64,000 bases of DNA. It comes from Brachypterus glaber (lineage: Eukaryota > Arthropoda > Insecta > Coleoptera > Kateretidae). This document shows, piece after piece, positions 1 to 12,150 of the stretch. A model generated the notes under the pieces. That model was not told the origin of the DNA, searched no databases, and was given only the letters and a program-made list of their open reading frames with translations. The stretch covers positions 99,238,893 to 99,302,892 of the forward strand of contig OY294044.1 in assembly GCA_958510825.1 (NCBI GenBank), read 5' to 3'. A program made the position numbers and the translations under genes. The first letter of the stretch is position 1; each line of letters starts with the position of its first letter.

Positions 1-1077
1 TACACCCCCCGTAACTTTTGAACTAAATGAGATATGAACATCAAATTTATAATATATATTATACAATAAAAACTATCATTTGCCATATTTTTTTATTTTT
101 TATTTGGTAAGGCGGCGCCAGGGGGCAATGGGGGACATTATTTTAAATAGAACCCTAGGTCTTGTTATGCGTCATTTTAAAGTGCTTAAAATTCTCTATT
201 TATCTGTGTAACTATTTATTTTTTAATATTTTTTTTGAATTTTTTTTTTCCAAAACTATTTAGATTTTAATAAGTTGTGCATAAATATTGAAAATTTTAC
301 ATAATTAGTCTTAACATGATAACACGCTATGTGTTAACTATTTTAACCTTTGTGTGTAAAATTTTTAAAATTAATTTTTTTTAAATATTGAAAATTTCAT
401 CAATTTTGAAAAAAAAAATCTTCGAAAAAAATATTAAAAAATAAATAATTACATAAATGAAGTATCACAAGACCTAGGGTGCCATTTAAAATATTTCCCC
501 GAACTGCCCCCGGGCGACGCCTTACACGGAAAAAAAAATTATAGCTAGGAGCGCTATAACACACATACCAAGCAAATTATAATCGCTTATTATATAAATA
601 CAAGGCTTTCTCTTACAATTATGGCAGTCAGTGTAAAAATTTATATGAAATACTTTAATTGTTTAGTGAATAATAAAATATAACAAATAGTATGGCATTT
701 ATAGCTTAAATAGATTTAATTATTGTCCGTGCTAATAATTTTTATAATATAATAATATTTCTGTAAATTTATAATAGTGCCTGTAATAAATATAATCGTG
801 TCTGTAATATATATAATCGTTTCCAATTTATTTTTAACATTATTAGTTATTGTGTCCCTTATAATCTATAGCTTAAATCACTATAATTTGCCACTGTTAC
901 CAAATATCTTATAATGTATAGCGCAGAGCCCACTAATTTCTTTCCGTGTACCGAATAAAAAATTAAAAAATATGACAAAGGATAGTTTTTGTTGTGTGAC
1001 ACATATTTCAAATTTAAAGTTTACATCTCATCCCGTTCAAAAGTTACGGGGGTGCACCATTTAAAAGAATAACCCTG
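1..1077. mobile_element. Foldback/TIR DNA element, left tip cut by window edge
   Basis: The two ends are inverted copies: the left starts with CCCCCCGTAACTTTTGAAC and the right ends with GTTCAAAAGTTACGGGGG followed by a CCCTG tip and TA. Inner segments also pair, for example the G-rich block at about 110-175 with the C-rich block at 465-520. The right arm is interrupted at 525-948 by a second element. A tip of the same family reappears at the far end of the window. No coding capacity is visible, so it is a non-autonomous element, probably Tc1/mariner-like because of the TA flank. Confidence 0.75.
525..948. mobile_element. Nested MITE, CACGGAAA tips, TA target duplication
   Basis: The ends are CACGGAAA and TTTCCGTG, with imperfect pairing for about 35 bp (both contain GCGCTATA). 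TA flanks both sides. Removing this segment and one TA restores a sequence that pairs exactly with the left arm of the surrounding element (..GCCTTACCGAATAAAAAATT..), which proves the insertion boundaries. It has no reading frame. Confidence 0.85.
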
Positions 1078-1079
1078 TA

Positions 1080-1601
1080 TGTTACATATATAGTATAGTT
1101 CTACGAAATCCTAAAAAACAGGATAATATTCCCCGCTCAGCTTAACATTTTAAATAAATAAAAGGAGAAATTTTTACTATAGACTATTATGTAGTAAATT
1201 AAAAATTTCACACTGTGGCTGTTGTTTCATATTTACAAGAAATCTTACTTACGGATAATAAGTTAATTCATAATAATTCCTTCATTTATGAATTTGCAAA
1301 TTTGATCTAATGCGCATGCGTAATCGGGCAGTCTCACCAATTTTAATGCAAGGTCTTGGTAAAATACAAGGAATAAACAATTTTTATGGTCTCTTCCATA
1401 AATTATGTTACTCTGGAAAATTTAAATTATTTGATATATAAAATGTATATCATAGCAAAATTGACATGACAACAAAGCCTTAGATAAGCTAACAAATCGT
1501 AGGGCTACCAAATTTGTATAGTTGGATAATGAACGAAACAGAACATATTATGAATAATGTGTGTTGGTATAACTGGTAAACTAAAATACTACATAATAGT
1601 A
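1080..1601. other. Unassigned AT-rich spacer
   Basis: No reading frame, RNA gene or clear repeat structure is seen here. Confidence 0.5.
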
Positions 1602-1603
1602 TA

Positions 1604-2327
1604 CAGTGCGGTCCAAAAGTCACCCCCCCCCTTTTAACTTTTGAACGAGTTGAGATATCGACTTCAAATTTAGAACTCTTAAATAAGACAACTTAAACTA
1701 TCTTTTAGCATATATTTGATATTTTCAGCTCTTAAAATGTGGACAGGGGGGCATGGGGGATATTTTTTTTAATGGAAAGGAGGGTCGTGTGAATCATCAT
1801 TTTAAAGCTTATAAAATACTCTATTTAAACTAACATTTTTAAATTTTTTAAAAATGTTTTTTAAGGTTTTGATTTTTCAATGTTTTGTGCTAAAACATTC
1901 GATTTTTTAAGTTTTTTTTTATAAATTTTTATTTATGTCAACTAAAATTAGTTTAAAAGTATAATTAACATTTTTTTATGATGAAATTAGGCATTTTTAA
2001 AAACTAATTTGTTTTTTTTTAGAGGAATTTTGACATTAATACCCATTTTCAACCCCATTTTAAACCCAAAAAAAATTGTTTTTTAAATTTAAAAATATGG
2101 AGTTAAATGAAGAATTTTATAAGCTTTAAAATGATGTATTACATGACCCCCCTTTCTATTTAAAAAAATGTGCCTCATGCCCCCCTGCCCACATTTTAAG
2201 AGCTGAAAGTATTAAATATATGCTAAAAGATAGTCTAAGTTGTCTTATTTAAAAGTCCAAATTTGAAGTCGATATCTTAACTGGTTCAAAAGTTAAGAGG
2301 GGGGGGGGTGACTTTTGGACAGCTCTG
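1604..2327. mobile_element. Palindromic TA-flanked MITE, CAGTGCGG family, copy 1
   Basis: The tip CAGTGCGGTCCAAAAGTCAC is repeated inverted at the right end (..GTGACTTTTGGACAGCTCTG), flanked by TA on both sides. The arms pair over nearly their whole length, so the element is one 724-bp imperfect hairpin with poly-C and poly-G runs near the tips. The 'CAGTG..CCAAAAGT' tip and TA duplication suggest Tc1/mariner mobilisation. There is no transposase. Confidence 0.85.
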
Positions 2328-2329
2328 TA

Positions 2330-2848
2330 TAGTAAAAATTTCTTCTATATTATAATGTGTACTCACTCTAAAATAAGTAACCTAAATATGCTGATATGGA
2401 ACTGAAAAATATATGCAATTACATCAAATTGATGTAATACAAGAATAAGAGGTTTTTGGTATTAACATTTTATGTAAATAGATACATAAAATGAATTGTT
2501 TTTTTTTATTCTACGCTATTTCTCTTAAAAAATCATATTATAATGTACAGAAAATAAAATAACAATATTTTTTACTAAACATTGACCTTAAAAGATAAAA
2601 TAAACCACTACGCTGACAAAAGGACACTTTTATTAATATATGGTTTTATTTTTGTGTCAATAGAAAGCATCTTTTGTTCTCAGATTCAAGTGATAAAATA
2701 ACTGTCTATCAGACTTACTGGGGACTTAAAAAGAGCATGTGTCTACACAGAAAAATACCAGTTTACTACTGCAGTATGGAGTGATTAGTTTTATATAGCA
2801 GATTTTAGCCAAATCCTACTAGAGAATTGTAATAATAATTGTAATAAT
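2330..2848. other. Unassigned AT-rich spacer
   Basis: No gene, RNA or repeat structure is recognised in this stretch. Confidence 0.45.
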
Positions 2849-3467
2849 AACCAAATTTTATTATCGTAACTATAACATACTAGTATGAAGAATAACAAAC
2901 TACACACATTTTATTACTTAACTACAACAAACAATGACGTCACACTAACTATTTGTAGTAACCACGTACCCTAGGTGGTTTGCTCACATAGTATTTCTAT
3001 CCTTTTCTAATATATTTCTGTTCGCTCCAAATCATATTTTTTCGAACAAGAAGAGGAAAAAATAGGTTAGGTATAATTTTTTTGGGTAAGCCAGACCTTA
3101 AAAATATTTGTAAGATTGTTTTGCTGGCACTTTTTTGTGCAAGAACGGATTAAACTGAAATAATTTTAAATAATCGTCACATATCATTCGTGGATAATGT
3201 ATGTACCTATAATAAATGAGTTAAATAAAAGTAAGTAATTTATAAGCTTTATGCAAAGTTAGGACAAGCTTAATTTTTTCCTTGTAGGCCTCATTTTTGG
3301 TTCTCAATTTTAAATATCGCAAAATAAACAACTCAATCAACTTTTTAACCTCAAAAAAGATTTTGGTATAATAGTGTCCTACTTTACCAACTAACTATGA
3401 CGTCATTTAAACAACACTCTTCAAGCCATACTAGTATGTTATAGTTAAGATAATAAAATTTGGTTAA
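2849..3467. mobile_element. TIR element with ACCAAATTTTATTAT ends
   Basis: About 45 bp at 2849-2893 is repeated inverted at 3420-3467; both arms contain AACTATAACATACTAGTATG. Each arm has a TGACGTCA-like motif further in, at about 2935 and 3398. The interior has no reading frame. The target duplication is ambiguous. Confidence 0.7.
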
Positions 3468-3896
3468 TATTTATAGGTTTTTTGTGGTCTTATGCCTAAT
3501 GGATATTTTACATAAAAACTTCAATGAAGCAGAGCTATTCAAAAACTAAAAAAAACGCTTTTAAACCTTTTATGGTAGTGCGTTTTTGGGAGACAGTAAC
3601 TCACTTCAATTTTTTGTATATGTATGGAATGTATACTATACATGTATAAAAACTTCTTTTTTAGTTTTTAATGTAAATAAAATGGTCACTCGTCATCATT
3701 GAAATTTTGGCACTAAAAGTGCTTTACTGTGTAGTCCGAACTAAATATCAATTTACCAGGAAACATTTGGGATAGACAATCGACATTCTGCTGAAATCTA
3801 GACAGCTGTTTTCTTTACTTTGCTAAATTGACTTTACTTTGAAACACATAATGATTAGTACATTGTTATTCTGCTATTGCTTTTTCTGTCTTAATC
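3468..3896. other. Unassigned spacer
   Basis: AT-rich sequence without a recognisable gene or repeat. Confidence 0.4.
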
Positions 3897-4226
3897 AAGG
3901 GCGTACCCAGAGGGGGCAATGCAGCGCTAAACATGATAAGTTGTTAAGGTTTCTTCTACCCATTTAAAGTTTTAATTTTCTTTTCGAATTCTTAGAAATA
4001 AATTGTTCTGAAAAACTCAAAATCTTTAAAAATGTTTACCTGTGGCGCTAAATTTGTTTACCAATAATTATTTACATGTAAAATTCTGAGGTACCTGGGA
4101 ATTGCGAAAACCAATAAACTAATAACTCTAAGAGTTATTAGTTTTTTGGCGAAAACGTCAAAACATTTCTAAAAATTTTTGCTGCATAGGCTTACCCCTA
4201 TAAAAAATCCTCTGGCTGCCCCTGAC
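3897..4226. repeat. Foldback sequence with central perfect hairpin
   Basis: The ends pair imperfectly (GGGCGTACCCAGAGG.. with ..CCTCTGGCTGCCCCTG). At the centre, 14-nt arms at 4116-4129 and 4131-4144 form an almost loopless hairpin (AACTAATAACTCT / AGAGTTATTAGTT). It looks like a small non-autonomous DNA element. Confidence 0.6.
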
Positions 4227-4729
4227 ATATATACTAATAAAAAATGGGTCATTCTGGGACAAATAAATAAATTAATCTCACTGCGCCTACCTCCTAAAAA
4301 AGATGAAGGATATTTTTGAAATCATTTCAAGAACATACAAGGAGATAAATGTCAAAAAAAGAATTTTTGTAATTGTTTCAGCCGTTACTGAGATGTATAG
4401 GTACTGAAAGTTGGATCACCCTGTACATGGAGCCTAAAATCGCGATGCATCGATGAACAGAAAGTGTTTTTTTTTTGATTTCCCATTTTAAAAATTTTCA
4501 AAATTTCGGAAAGCCTTTGACAATGAAAAAAAATTAAGGCAACTTTAAACTATTTTCAACTTGTTTGTCAAACTAACATCTATGTGAAAATAATTTTTTA
4601 ACTATATTTTTAATTGATATTTAGAATTACTAGCTTTAGGTAGTAAAACAAATATTATATAATATGAAGTTTAGCCGTCTAAAAAAGTATTCCTTTTTTG
4701 TACAGCATATTTTTTTCAATAGCACCTGG
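4227..4729. other. Unassigned spacer
   Basis: AT-rich sequence; no gene or defined repeat is recognised. Confidence 0.4.
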
Positions 4730-6330
4730 GCTATTCTGAGACTACCCAACACGCGATGAGACACGACCCTCTTCAATTTTTTTCATATTTCGCATACTTG
4801 TTAAGACCATCGATAAGTACTTCCTATTTTTTTTAGATATTTTTAAAGTACCGTTTTGGATATACCCGGTTCTGAAAATATCGAAAACACGCGAATGTCG
4901 CTTGTCAGCGCTTTCTTTTTTTGCGATTATCTCGAGAAATATAAAAGCTAGTAAGCTGATTCAGTACTAATTTTAAAGCTATTTTAAAACTCTTAAAAAA
5001 ATATTACTTTGGGACAAAAAAGTGTTATGTCCAAAAAGTGCTATATTATAAAGTAATATTAATCAAAGAACGACAGTTTTTATTTTTTTCAAATTTTTTT
5101 GTAAATATTCGTATACTTTTTGACAATATGTGTACCCATTTTCAAAATGGCAAATTAAAGGGTTCACCTAAAAAAATAAAAGGTGAGCACGCGCGCGGCA
5201 AGATTCGACACAGTTGCCGAGATAGAAGTCCGCGGATTGCAGCGGACTCCATGAAATTTATCTCGAATAAGCCGATTTTTTTAGAAAACCTTACTTATAA
5301 GATATTATTTATTCAGTATAAAAATTAACCAAATCCCATATTTCTAACACCTTCAAAATGGCCGCCAAAAAAAACGGCACTTTTTCTAGGTTTTCGATAA
5401 TACTGCCCTTTTTTGCCCTTTTTTGAAAAAAAGTCAAACCACTGATTTCATTAACTGTTTTACTGGCTATAAAATGATTTTTTAATTTTCAAAATCGGAA
5501 ACTAAATAAATAAAGTTATGGGCCTCAAAATACGATAAAAAGTTATGAAAACATGCATAAGTTATGCATCGCACTATGTTGCCAAACCAAAAAAAGTGTT
5601 TAAAAATATTTTTTGGTGAATTAAATCTTACTTAAATGGTTTACTATACATAAGTAACTATTTCTGAATCAAAATTTAGTTTTAACATTGAAGGGTTCTG
5701 GGCAAATAGGGCAAAATTTGAAATTAAAAATAATTATCTCCAATTCGTATGCCCCTGAATAAATGTTTTTTTTACAATATTTAATTAAAAAACCGTCAAT
5801 GATATGAATTTTTGCTCGTAATCTAATACATTAAATGGTTTTAATTAAATATCGTACGAATTGGAGATAATTATTTTTAATTTCAAATTTTACCCTTTTT
5901 GCCCAGAATCCTTCAATGTTAAAACTCAATTTTGATTCAGAAATAGTTATTTATGTATAGTAAATCATTTAAGATTTAATTCACAAAAAAAATATTTTTG
6001 AACACTTTTTTCCTGTTTGGCAACATAGACTTAAGCATGTTACTCACAGTAATATTTTTAGTATAATTTAAAAGATATTAAAATAGCTTTAAAATTAGTA
6101 CTGAATCAGCTTTCTAGCTTTTATATTTCCCGAGATAATCGCAAAAAAAGATTGCGCTGACAAGCGATATTAGCGTGTTTTCGATATTTTCAGAACCTGG
6201 TATTTTCAAAACGGCACCAAAAATCTAAAAAAGTAGGAAGTACTTTTTGATGGTCTTAACAAGAATGCGAAATATGAACAATCGGAGATGGTCGTGTCTC
6301 ATCGCGTGTTGGTTAGTCTCAGAATAGTCC
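4730..6330. mobile_element. Large foldback element with unequal arms
   Basis: The left end (CTATTCTGAGACTACCCAAC) is matched inverted near 6310-6330. Pairing continues inward to a loop at about 5790-5830. The left arm carries roughly 540 bp (about 5013-5560) that has no partner in the right arm. The 96-codon open frame at 5038-5328 lies in this extra segment, has no recognisable motif, and is probably chance. Confidence 0.75.
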
Positions 6331-7454
6331 ACCTTCATTATTTTTAAAATTTACGCGTGTTTTTTTCTAAATAGAGATGCACGAGAACATTTTGATAGAA
6401 TAGTTTAAATTAATTCAGCTTGTACAAGTAGTAATTGGATCATGTTTAAGTGAAGTTAAATCTCGAAGGGACTATAAAATCGGCAAGAATGTAGCCGAAG
6501 TTTGCTGGCGTAGTAATAACTTTATGGAACTAATAACCCGAAGAACATATTTCTAGAAATTAGTTTTTAATGTTTTAAAAATTGTCAGGAAGTTATTGAA
6601 TTGTATTTTTCTTTCGGCTTTGTCACGTTTACGCTTGAGCGTAAACCTAGGTTAACGCTCTGCACGGAGAAAAGCAAGTAGTTATATTATTAATTATTAA
6701 TTATTAGTTAATATTATTAACTAAATTTTTAGTTACATTAACTAATTGAGGACAACTACTTATTAGTTGCTAAAAGGTAGTTTATATAACAATTTTTTTC
6801 GTCAAGCAAACTAACAAATATATATGTCGCAGCCTTTTGGAGTAATTGGCCGTTTCATGAAAAGGCTGGACGGTTCATGAAATGCTACCACTACCAAACC
6901 AACCAACCAACCAACATCCAAACATCCAAACTTCATATATACATTAACTAAAAAAGTATTTACATTAGCACGTTCGCTTTGTTTCGGGGCATGTATGTCC
7001 CGAACCTTCTTTGCACAAGTGCGGCTGCGACCGCACTTTTTATAAAATCATCATTGGTACGTTTGCCTCTCGGTTTGCATTTTAAAATGCGTTCTTAAAG
7101 ATATTTTAAAATTAAGTGTAGTTTTAGTTTTAGAATTGGGTACAGAACTTAGTTTTATATTCGGTTTTCGCGAGAGACTCGATAAAAGTTCCAATAGGCT
7201 TACAATGGCTATAGTCTCTTCCGATCTGCGTTGGGGGTCGACTTTAAGACGTTCCTGGTCTGATTTGCTTATGTTACCACATTAGTTGCTTTTTCTCTAA
7301 TAAGCTGTTACTATTTTAATTTATTATTACCTACTATTGTATTACTGCATATATTTAAATTTTGTATTATATAATTATGGCATTCTTATGCCGGAGTAAA
7401 GTCATCACGATATATGCCTCAAAACGCAGTCTGTGCGGGCACATATACTAAAAA
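6331..7454. other. AT-rich spacer with short CCAA microsatellite
   Basis: A short (CCAA)n run occurs at about 6896-6915. Two GC-rich patches (6985-7045 and 7185-7250) have no coding features. No gene is recognised. Confidence 0.45.
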
Positions 7455-7811
7455 AGCGTAGAAGGGCCACATTTATTCTTTTTAGGCGGTTTTATTTAAT
7501 TTTGTATTTAAGATCGTAGAATTAAATCCGCCACCTTTAGTTCTGTTTTTGATTTTATCGAATTGAAAGTATTTAATTCTGTGAATTTAAACGTAGAATT
7601 CAAGATGGCGGTGCTTTAATTTGATGATATAAACACAAAATGAAAGATTTCGGATTTAATTCTACGATATTAAATACAGAATTAAATATGACGGCGATTT
7701 AATTCTATGAAAATATGCATAGAATGTAAGATGGCGGATTTAATTCTAGGATTATAAATACAAAATTTAGTCAAACTTTTGAAAAACTATTAATGTGGCC
7801 GTTCTACGCTT
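7455..7811. mobile_element. TIR element with internal AATTAAAT-rich repeats
   Basis: AAAGCGTAGAAGGGCCACAT at the left is mirrored at the right as ATGTGGCCGTTCTACGCTTT. The interior repeats variants of GTAGAATTAAATCCGCCATC in both orientations. It directly abuts the next MITE. Confidence 0.7.
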
Positions 7812-7820
7812 TCGTACATA

Positions 7821-8529
7821 CAGAGCGGTCCAAAAGTCACCCCCCCCCCCTCTTAACTTTTGAACCAGTTGAGATATTGACTTCAAATTTGGAACTTTTA
7901 AATAAGACAACTTAAACTATCTTTTAGCATATATTTAATACTTTCAGCTCTTAAAATGTGGGCAGGGGGGCATGGGGGCACATTTTTTTAAACGGAATGG
8001 GGGGTCGTGTAATACATCATTTTAAAGCTTATAAAATTCTCCATTTAACTCCATATTTTTAAATTAAAAAAAAATTGGGTTTAAAATGGGGTTGAAAATG
8101 GGTATTAATGTCAAAATTCCTCTAAAAAAAAACAAATAATTTTTTAAAAATGCTAAAATTTCATCATAAAAAAATGTTAATTATACTTTTAAACTAATTT
8201 TAGTTGACATAAATAAAAATTTATAAAAAAAAACTTAAAAAATCGAATGTTTTAGCACAAAAAATTTAAAATCAAAACCTTAAAAACATTTTTAAAAACT
8301 TAAAAATGTTAGTTTAAATAGAGAAGCTTTAAAATGATGTATCACACGACCCCCCTTTCCATTTAAAAAAATGGCCCCCCATGCCCCCCTGCCCACATTT
8401 TAAGAGCTGAAAATATCAAATATATGCTAAAAGATAGTTTAAGTTGTCTTATTTAAGAGTTCTAAATTTAAAGTCGATATCTCAACTCATTCAAAAGTTA
8501 AAAGGGGGGGTAACTTTTGGACCGCACTG
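7821..8529. mobile_element. Palindromic TA-flanked MITE, CAGTGCGG family, copy 2
   Basis: This is a second copy of the element at 1604-2327, also TA-flanked, with tips CAGAGCGGTCCAAAAGTC and ACTTTTGGACCGCACTG. It is 709 bp long, has C and G runs beside the tips and has no coding capacity. Confidence 0.85.
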
Positions 8530-8938
8530 TATATAAATCTATCGCCATTTTGTTCTTAGTATTTTTTAAAGGGTATGAATTTGCATTTCATTTCAGAAAA
8601 AACATTACCTTTAATGCTTTTATGTTGGCCAGCCTGTTCAACACATCAATAATAATATGTTAATCCGCAAGTCATCTGTAGCCATTGGGAAACTTACTAT
8701 CCTGTCAAACCGTAATATATTAGAACTTTTCTGTAACATGTTTTATAACCACAATGTGAGTTTCATATGATATTCAGGGAGCGAATGGTGGCATTGACGT
8801 AGCTGCCAGGGTCATACGTAGGTTTTATTTGGTAGAAATTTATTTTTTCTTTAACTATTTCTGAGGCTTGGTGCTAAAAGGGCCAATGTCACTTTTTCCG
8901 TATTTTGAGTTATACCGACAAACTATTTTTTTTTTTTT
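8530..8938. other. Unassigned spacer
   Basis: No gene or repeat is recognised. Confidence 0.4.
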
Positions 8939-9113
8939 TCAGATCTCGCATTACTAAAGGATGTAGAGATTTCTTGTTTTGGCCACCCCCACAAAGGGTG
9001 GTTAGGGGGTAGCCAAAATATAAAATCTCTATTGCCTTTAATAACGCGGGAACCGGGGTATGAAGTGTATGAATTTTGGTACAATTTGCGTTACGTAATA
9101 CTTGAACGTTCCC
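8939..9113. mobile_element. Truncated Harbinger-like MITE
   Basis: The right arm matches the full element at 15178-15416 (GCGTTACGTAATACTTGAAC then GTTCCC, followed by TAA). The outer part of the left arm is missing. The centre is a GGGGGTAGCCAAAATAT hairpin. Confidence 0.7.
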
Positions 9114-9119
9114 TAAGAC

Positions 9120-10072
9120 CCGAAAAAATGTATTTTATTTATGAATATAAAATTAAAAGCTTAATTTCATTAACATCTAACATCTTAACATCTAAACTAA
9201 GAATCTGACCATATTTATTTAAGTAAATCAACTTTTACTTCAATTTTAAGTCAAAATTAAACATTTAAATATAATCTAAATAATTACTTAAAAACCAGAA
9301 TAGTTTTTTATGTATTTATCCGAGATTTATGCCAACTTACTTTTGCCTAGGAAAGTCCTGCGTTAGTAAAAAATTTAAAAATTTTCAGTGCTTTTTTACG
9401 TTTCTCGAAGTTGATTATTATGGGAACAATATGTTTTCCGCAAAATACGTGTTCTGTAGGTCTGTCGGCCTGTCGGTCCCGGAAAATTTACAACCACAAA
9501 AACGATTTGAGTTATAGACCATATGTTTAACCTAGTAATACTTGTCTAAAGTTCTCGGATATAATTGTTTTTCGTAAAATGATTTATGTTTTCGAGAAAA
9601 AATACATATTTTTTAATTTTATTTTTACAATTTTTCCTAATTTAAAAGATTTTTTTTTTATTTTATTATATTTTTTTTAAACTGTATAGGGGAAGTTTTA
9701 TTTTGTTTTGTTTCTTTTACAATTTGTATACAGATATATCTGTAGTTTTTCGGAAACTTATGTTTATCTTAAACCGTAATCTATTATAATTTATAAGTTT
9801 TCTGTAACATGGTTTATAGCTAAAATTTGAATTCCATATGATGTTAGACAAAATATGGGAAACAGGGGTTGATTGTCCCATGAGATAATCTAACCCAGGG
9901 TTACCCACTTGGTTGTAACGAATCAAAATAGGTTTTACAAATTTAAACACTGTTTAAATAATCATAATTCAATTTATTTTCCTGACACTTTCTCACACCT
10001 ACGTAGGTCCCACAAGATATTACACATGGGGGAAACTGAGGCTACTGACTATGCTTCACCTTTTCAAGTTGT
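9120..10072. other. Unassigned AT-rich spacer
   Basis: It contains two short open frames (9329-9517 plus, 9717-9950 minus) without recognisable domains. I regard both as chance. No other structure is seen. Confidence 0.4.
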
Positions 10073-10400
10073 AAATCAGAAAGTATGATATTAATTTCAG
10101 AGAGTGTAATTTGTTATTCAGATTTTTCAAATAAATTTCAGAAAGTATAAATTGTAATTTAGATTTTTAAATTATATTTCAGAAAGTATAAATTGTAATT
10201 CAGATTTGCAAGTTATATTTCAGAAAGTATAAATTGAAATTCAGATTTGTAATATATATTTCAGAAAGCGTAAGTTGAAATTCAGAAAGTGTAAATTATA
10301 TTTCAGAAAGTAAAAATGAATTTTCAGAATGTGTAATTTTATTTAAATTTGGATCTGTAAATTCAATTTCAGAAAGTGTAAATTAATTTTAGGAAACGGT
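10073..10400. repeat. 41-bp tandem array with about 20.5-bp half units
   Basis: The motif TTCAGAAAGTATAAATTG recurs with GAAAG-type starts at 10100, 10141, 10182, 10223 and 10264, exactly 41 bp apart. Half-period steps of 21 bp occur at both edges (10079, 10285, 10306). The array decays to the right. Confidence 0.85.
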
Positions 10401-10949
10401 AATTTGTAAATCAGAAATCATAATTTTTATTTCGAAACGTATTATTTTATTTAACAAAATTTAAAAAAAGTAGCAGTTACGTATTATACATATGTTAGGT
10501 ATTAAATATTGAACAGCAATAAATTAAAATAAAAAGAAAGTATATTTTACATAAAATTAAACATTTAACAAAATTAATTTCTAAATGGCTGGGTCACTTC
10601 ATTATATTACATACCGTCGTGTTATGTTACCTTAACTACCTCGTATCTCCAAATACACAGGTTTTCAGGGGACACAAAAAACCGGTTAACTTTAAAATTC
10701 TTATTTTTTTTTATTGTAATATAGACAAATATAAGTGTAGTTATTTCTTGTGGACCCTTCAAGCATAAAAGATTGCAAAATTATTAGTTACGTGAGTTAA
10801 AAATTAGAATTATGGAGATACGAGTTAGTTACAGTAACTATTATTTCCAAGCCGTAAACCTGTACTGGAGATACGAGGTTGCTCAATTAAAAACTGTGAA
10901 ATATTTAAGGCATGTAATTTTTAAATATTTAAAATATTTTAGTAAAAAA
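10401..10949. repeat. AT-rich spacer with inverted repeat
   Basis: GTTACCTTAACTACCTCGTATCTCC near 10627 pairs with GGAGATACGAGTTAGTTACAGTAAC near 10817. A further GGAGATACGAGG copy lies at about 10867. This may be a small foldback element. Confidence 0.5.
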
Positions 10950-12150
10950 TAGTACATTGGGGTTTTTCAGGTTGCTTTAACTGAATCTGATGATAATTTT
11001 TTTTCTAAGTTCTCCCGTGGGGGTGATTATTTTAAAATGTTTACAATATTTTTGTAAAAGTTGGTATATAGGGGTTTTTGAGGTAGCTAAAACTAAATCT
11101 CATAATAAAAAAGTTCCAACTCCACCCCCGGGGGGGGGTGGTAAATTGTGCCAAACCCTCCCCCTGGGGGCGGGGGTAAACTCCACCCTAAGGAAGAGCG
11201 GGTGATTATTGCTTTCCGATTTTGAAAATTTTCAAAAGTTAGGGAAGCCTTGTATTGGTGCCAATAATTTTAATTTTAAAGGCATACATGTATTTTACCA
11301 AAAGCTCTCGCTTGGGATTGTTTTTGGTGAACATTGGGGTGCGGCAAAACACATTTTTTTTACAAAAATTTGAAAATTGCCATATAGGCGTTTTTAAGGT
11401 TGCTGAAATTGAATCTGATGAAAAAATTTTGGTTTGGACTTTATATGAAAGAATTACCTATTTAATTTAAAAATTACGAACTGAGATAAAAAAAAAGAGG
11501 GATGAAAAACCATCTTAGGGGTAATATATTTTCACATATAAGTATTATATTCTCATATTCATATTCAGTGGCATCTAAAACCCCCATATACCAAAATTAC
11601 GAAAATTTTGGTATATGGGGGTCCTTAAAAGCCACTGTATACCAATTTTGTTAAAATTATTGTGAAAATACACTGAGTAAAAAAGCTTTCTTCTTTTTTT
11701 CTCCCCCGAGCGTGGAGTGGAATCACAAAACATGGCAAAGAATATTGTAAATAATTAAATACTATTACCCCCTGCCCCAAGGGGGTGAAGTTAGACCATT
11801 TTTATTATCAGATTCACTTTCATAAATTTTGAAAATCCCAATATAACAATTTTCACGAAAACTACCCCCAGCCCCTCAGGGGTTAAAGTAAGATTTTTTT
11901 ATTCTAAGATTTAGTTTAAGCGACCTCAAAAACCCCTATATACCAATTATCACTAAAATATTACAGTCATTTTAAAATAATCACCCCCACCTCCTTTCGA
12001 GGGTGAAGTTAGAAAAATTTTATAATCAGATTCAGTTTAAGCTACCTCAAAAACCCCCACATACAAATTTACACGAAAATATTGTAAATATTTAAAAAAA
12101 GTACACCCCGTAAGCCGGGGGTGGATTAACGTTTTTTTATAAAATTTAGC
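10950..12150. mobile_element. Foldback built from repeated G-run/C-run units
   Basis: Units of about 150-200 bp carry GGGGGTGATTATTTTAAAATG and 'GGTATATAGGGGTTTTTGAGG'. They repeat in plus orientation at 10950-11470 and minus orientation at 11640-12120. The symmetry centre is a strong hairpin at about 11568-11637 (CCCCCATATACCAAAATT / AATTTTGGTATATGGGGG). Open frames at 10990 and 11255 only reflect the repeat. Confidence 0.7.
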
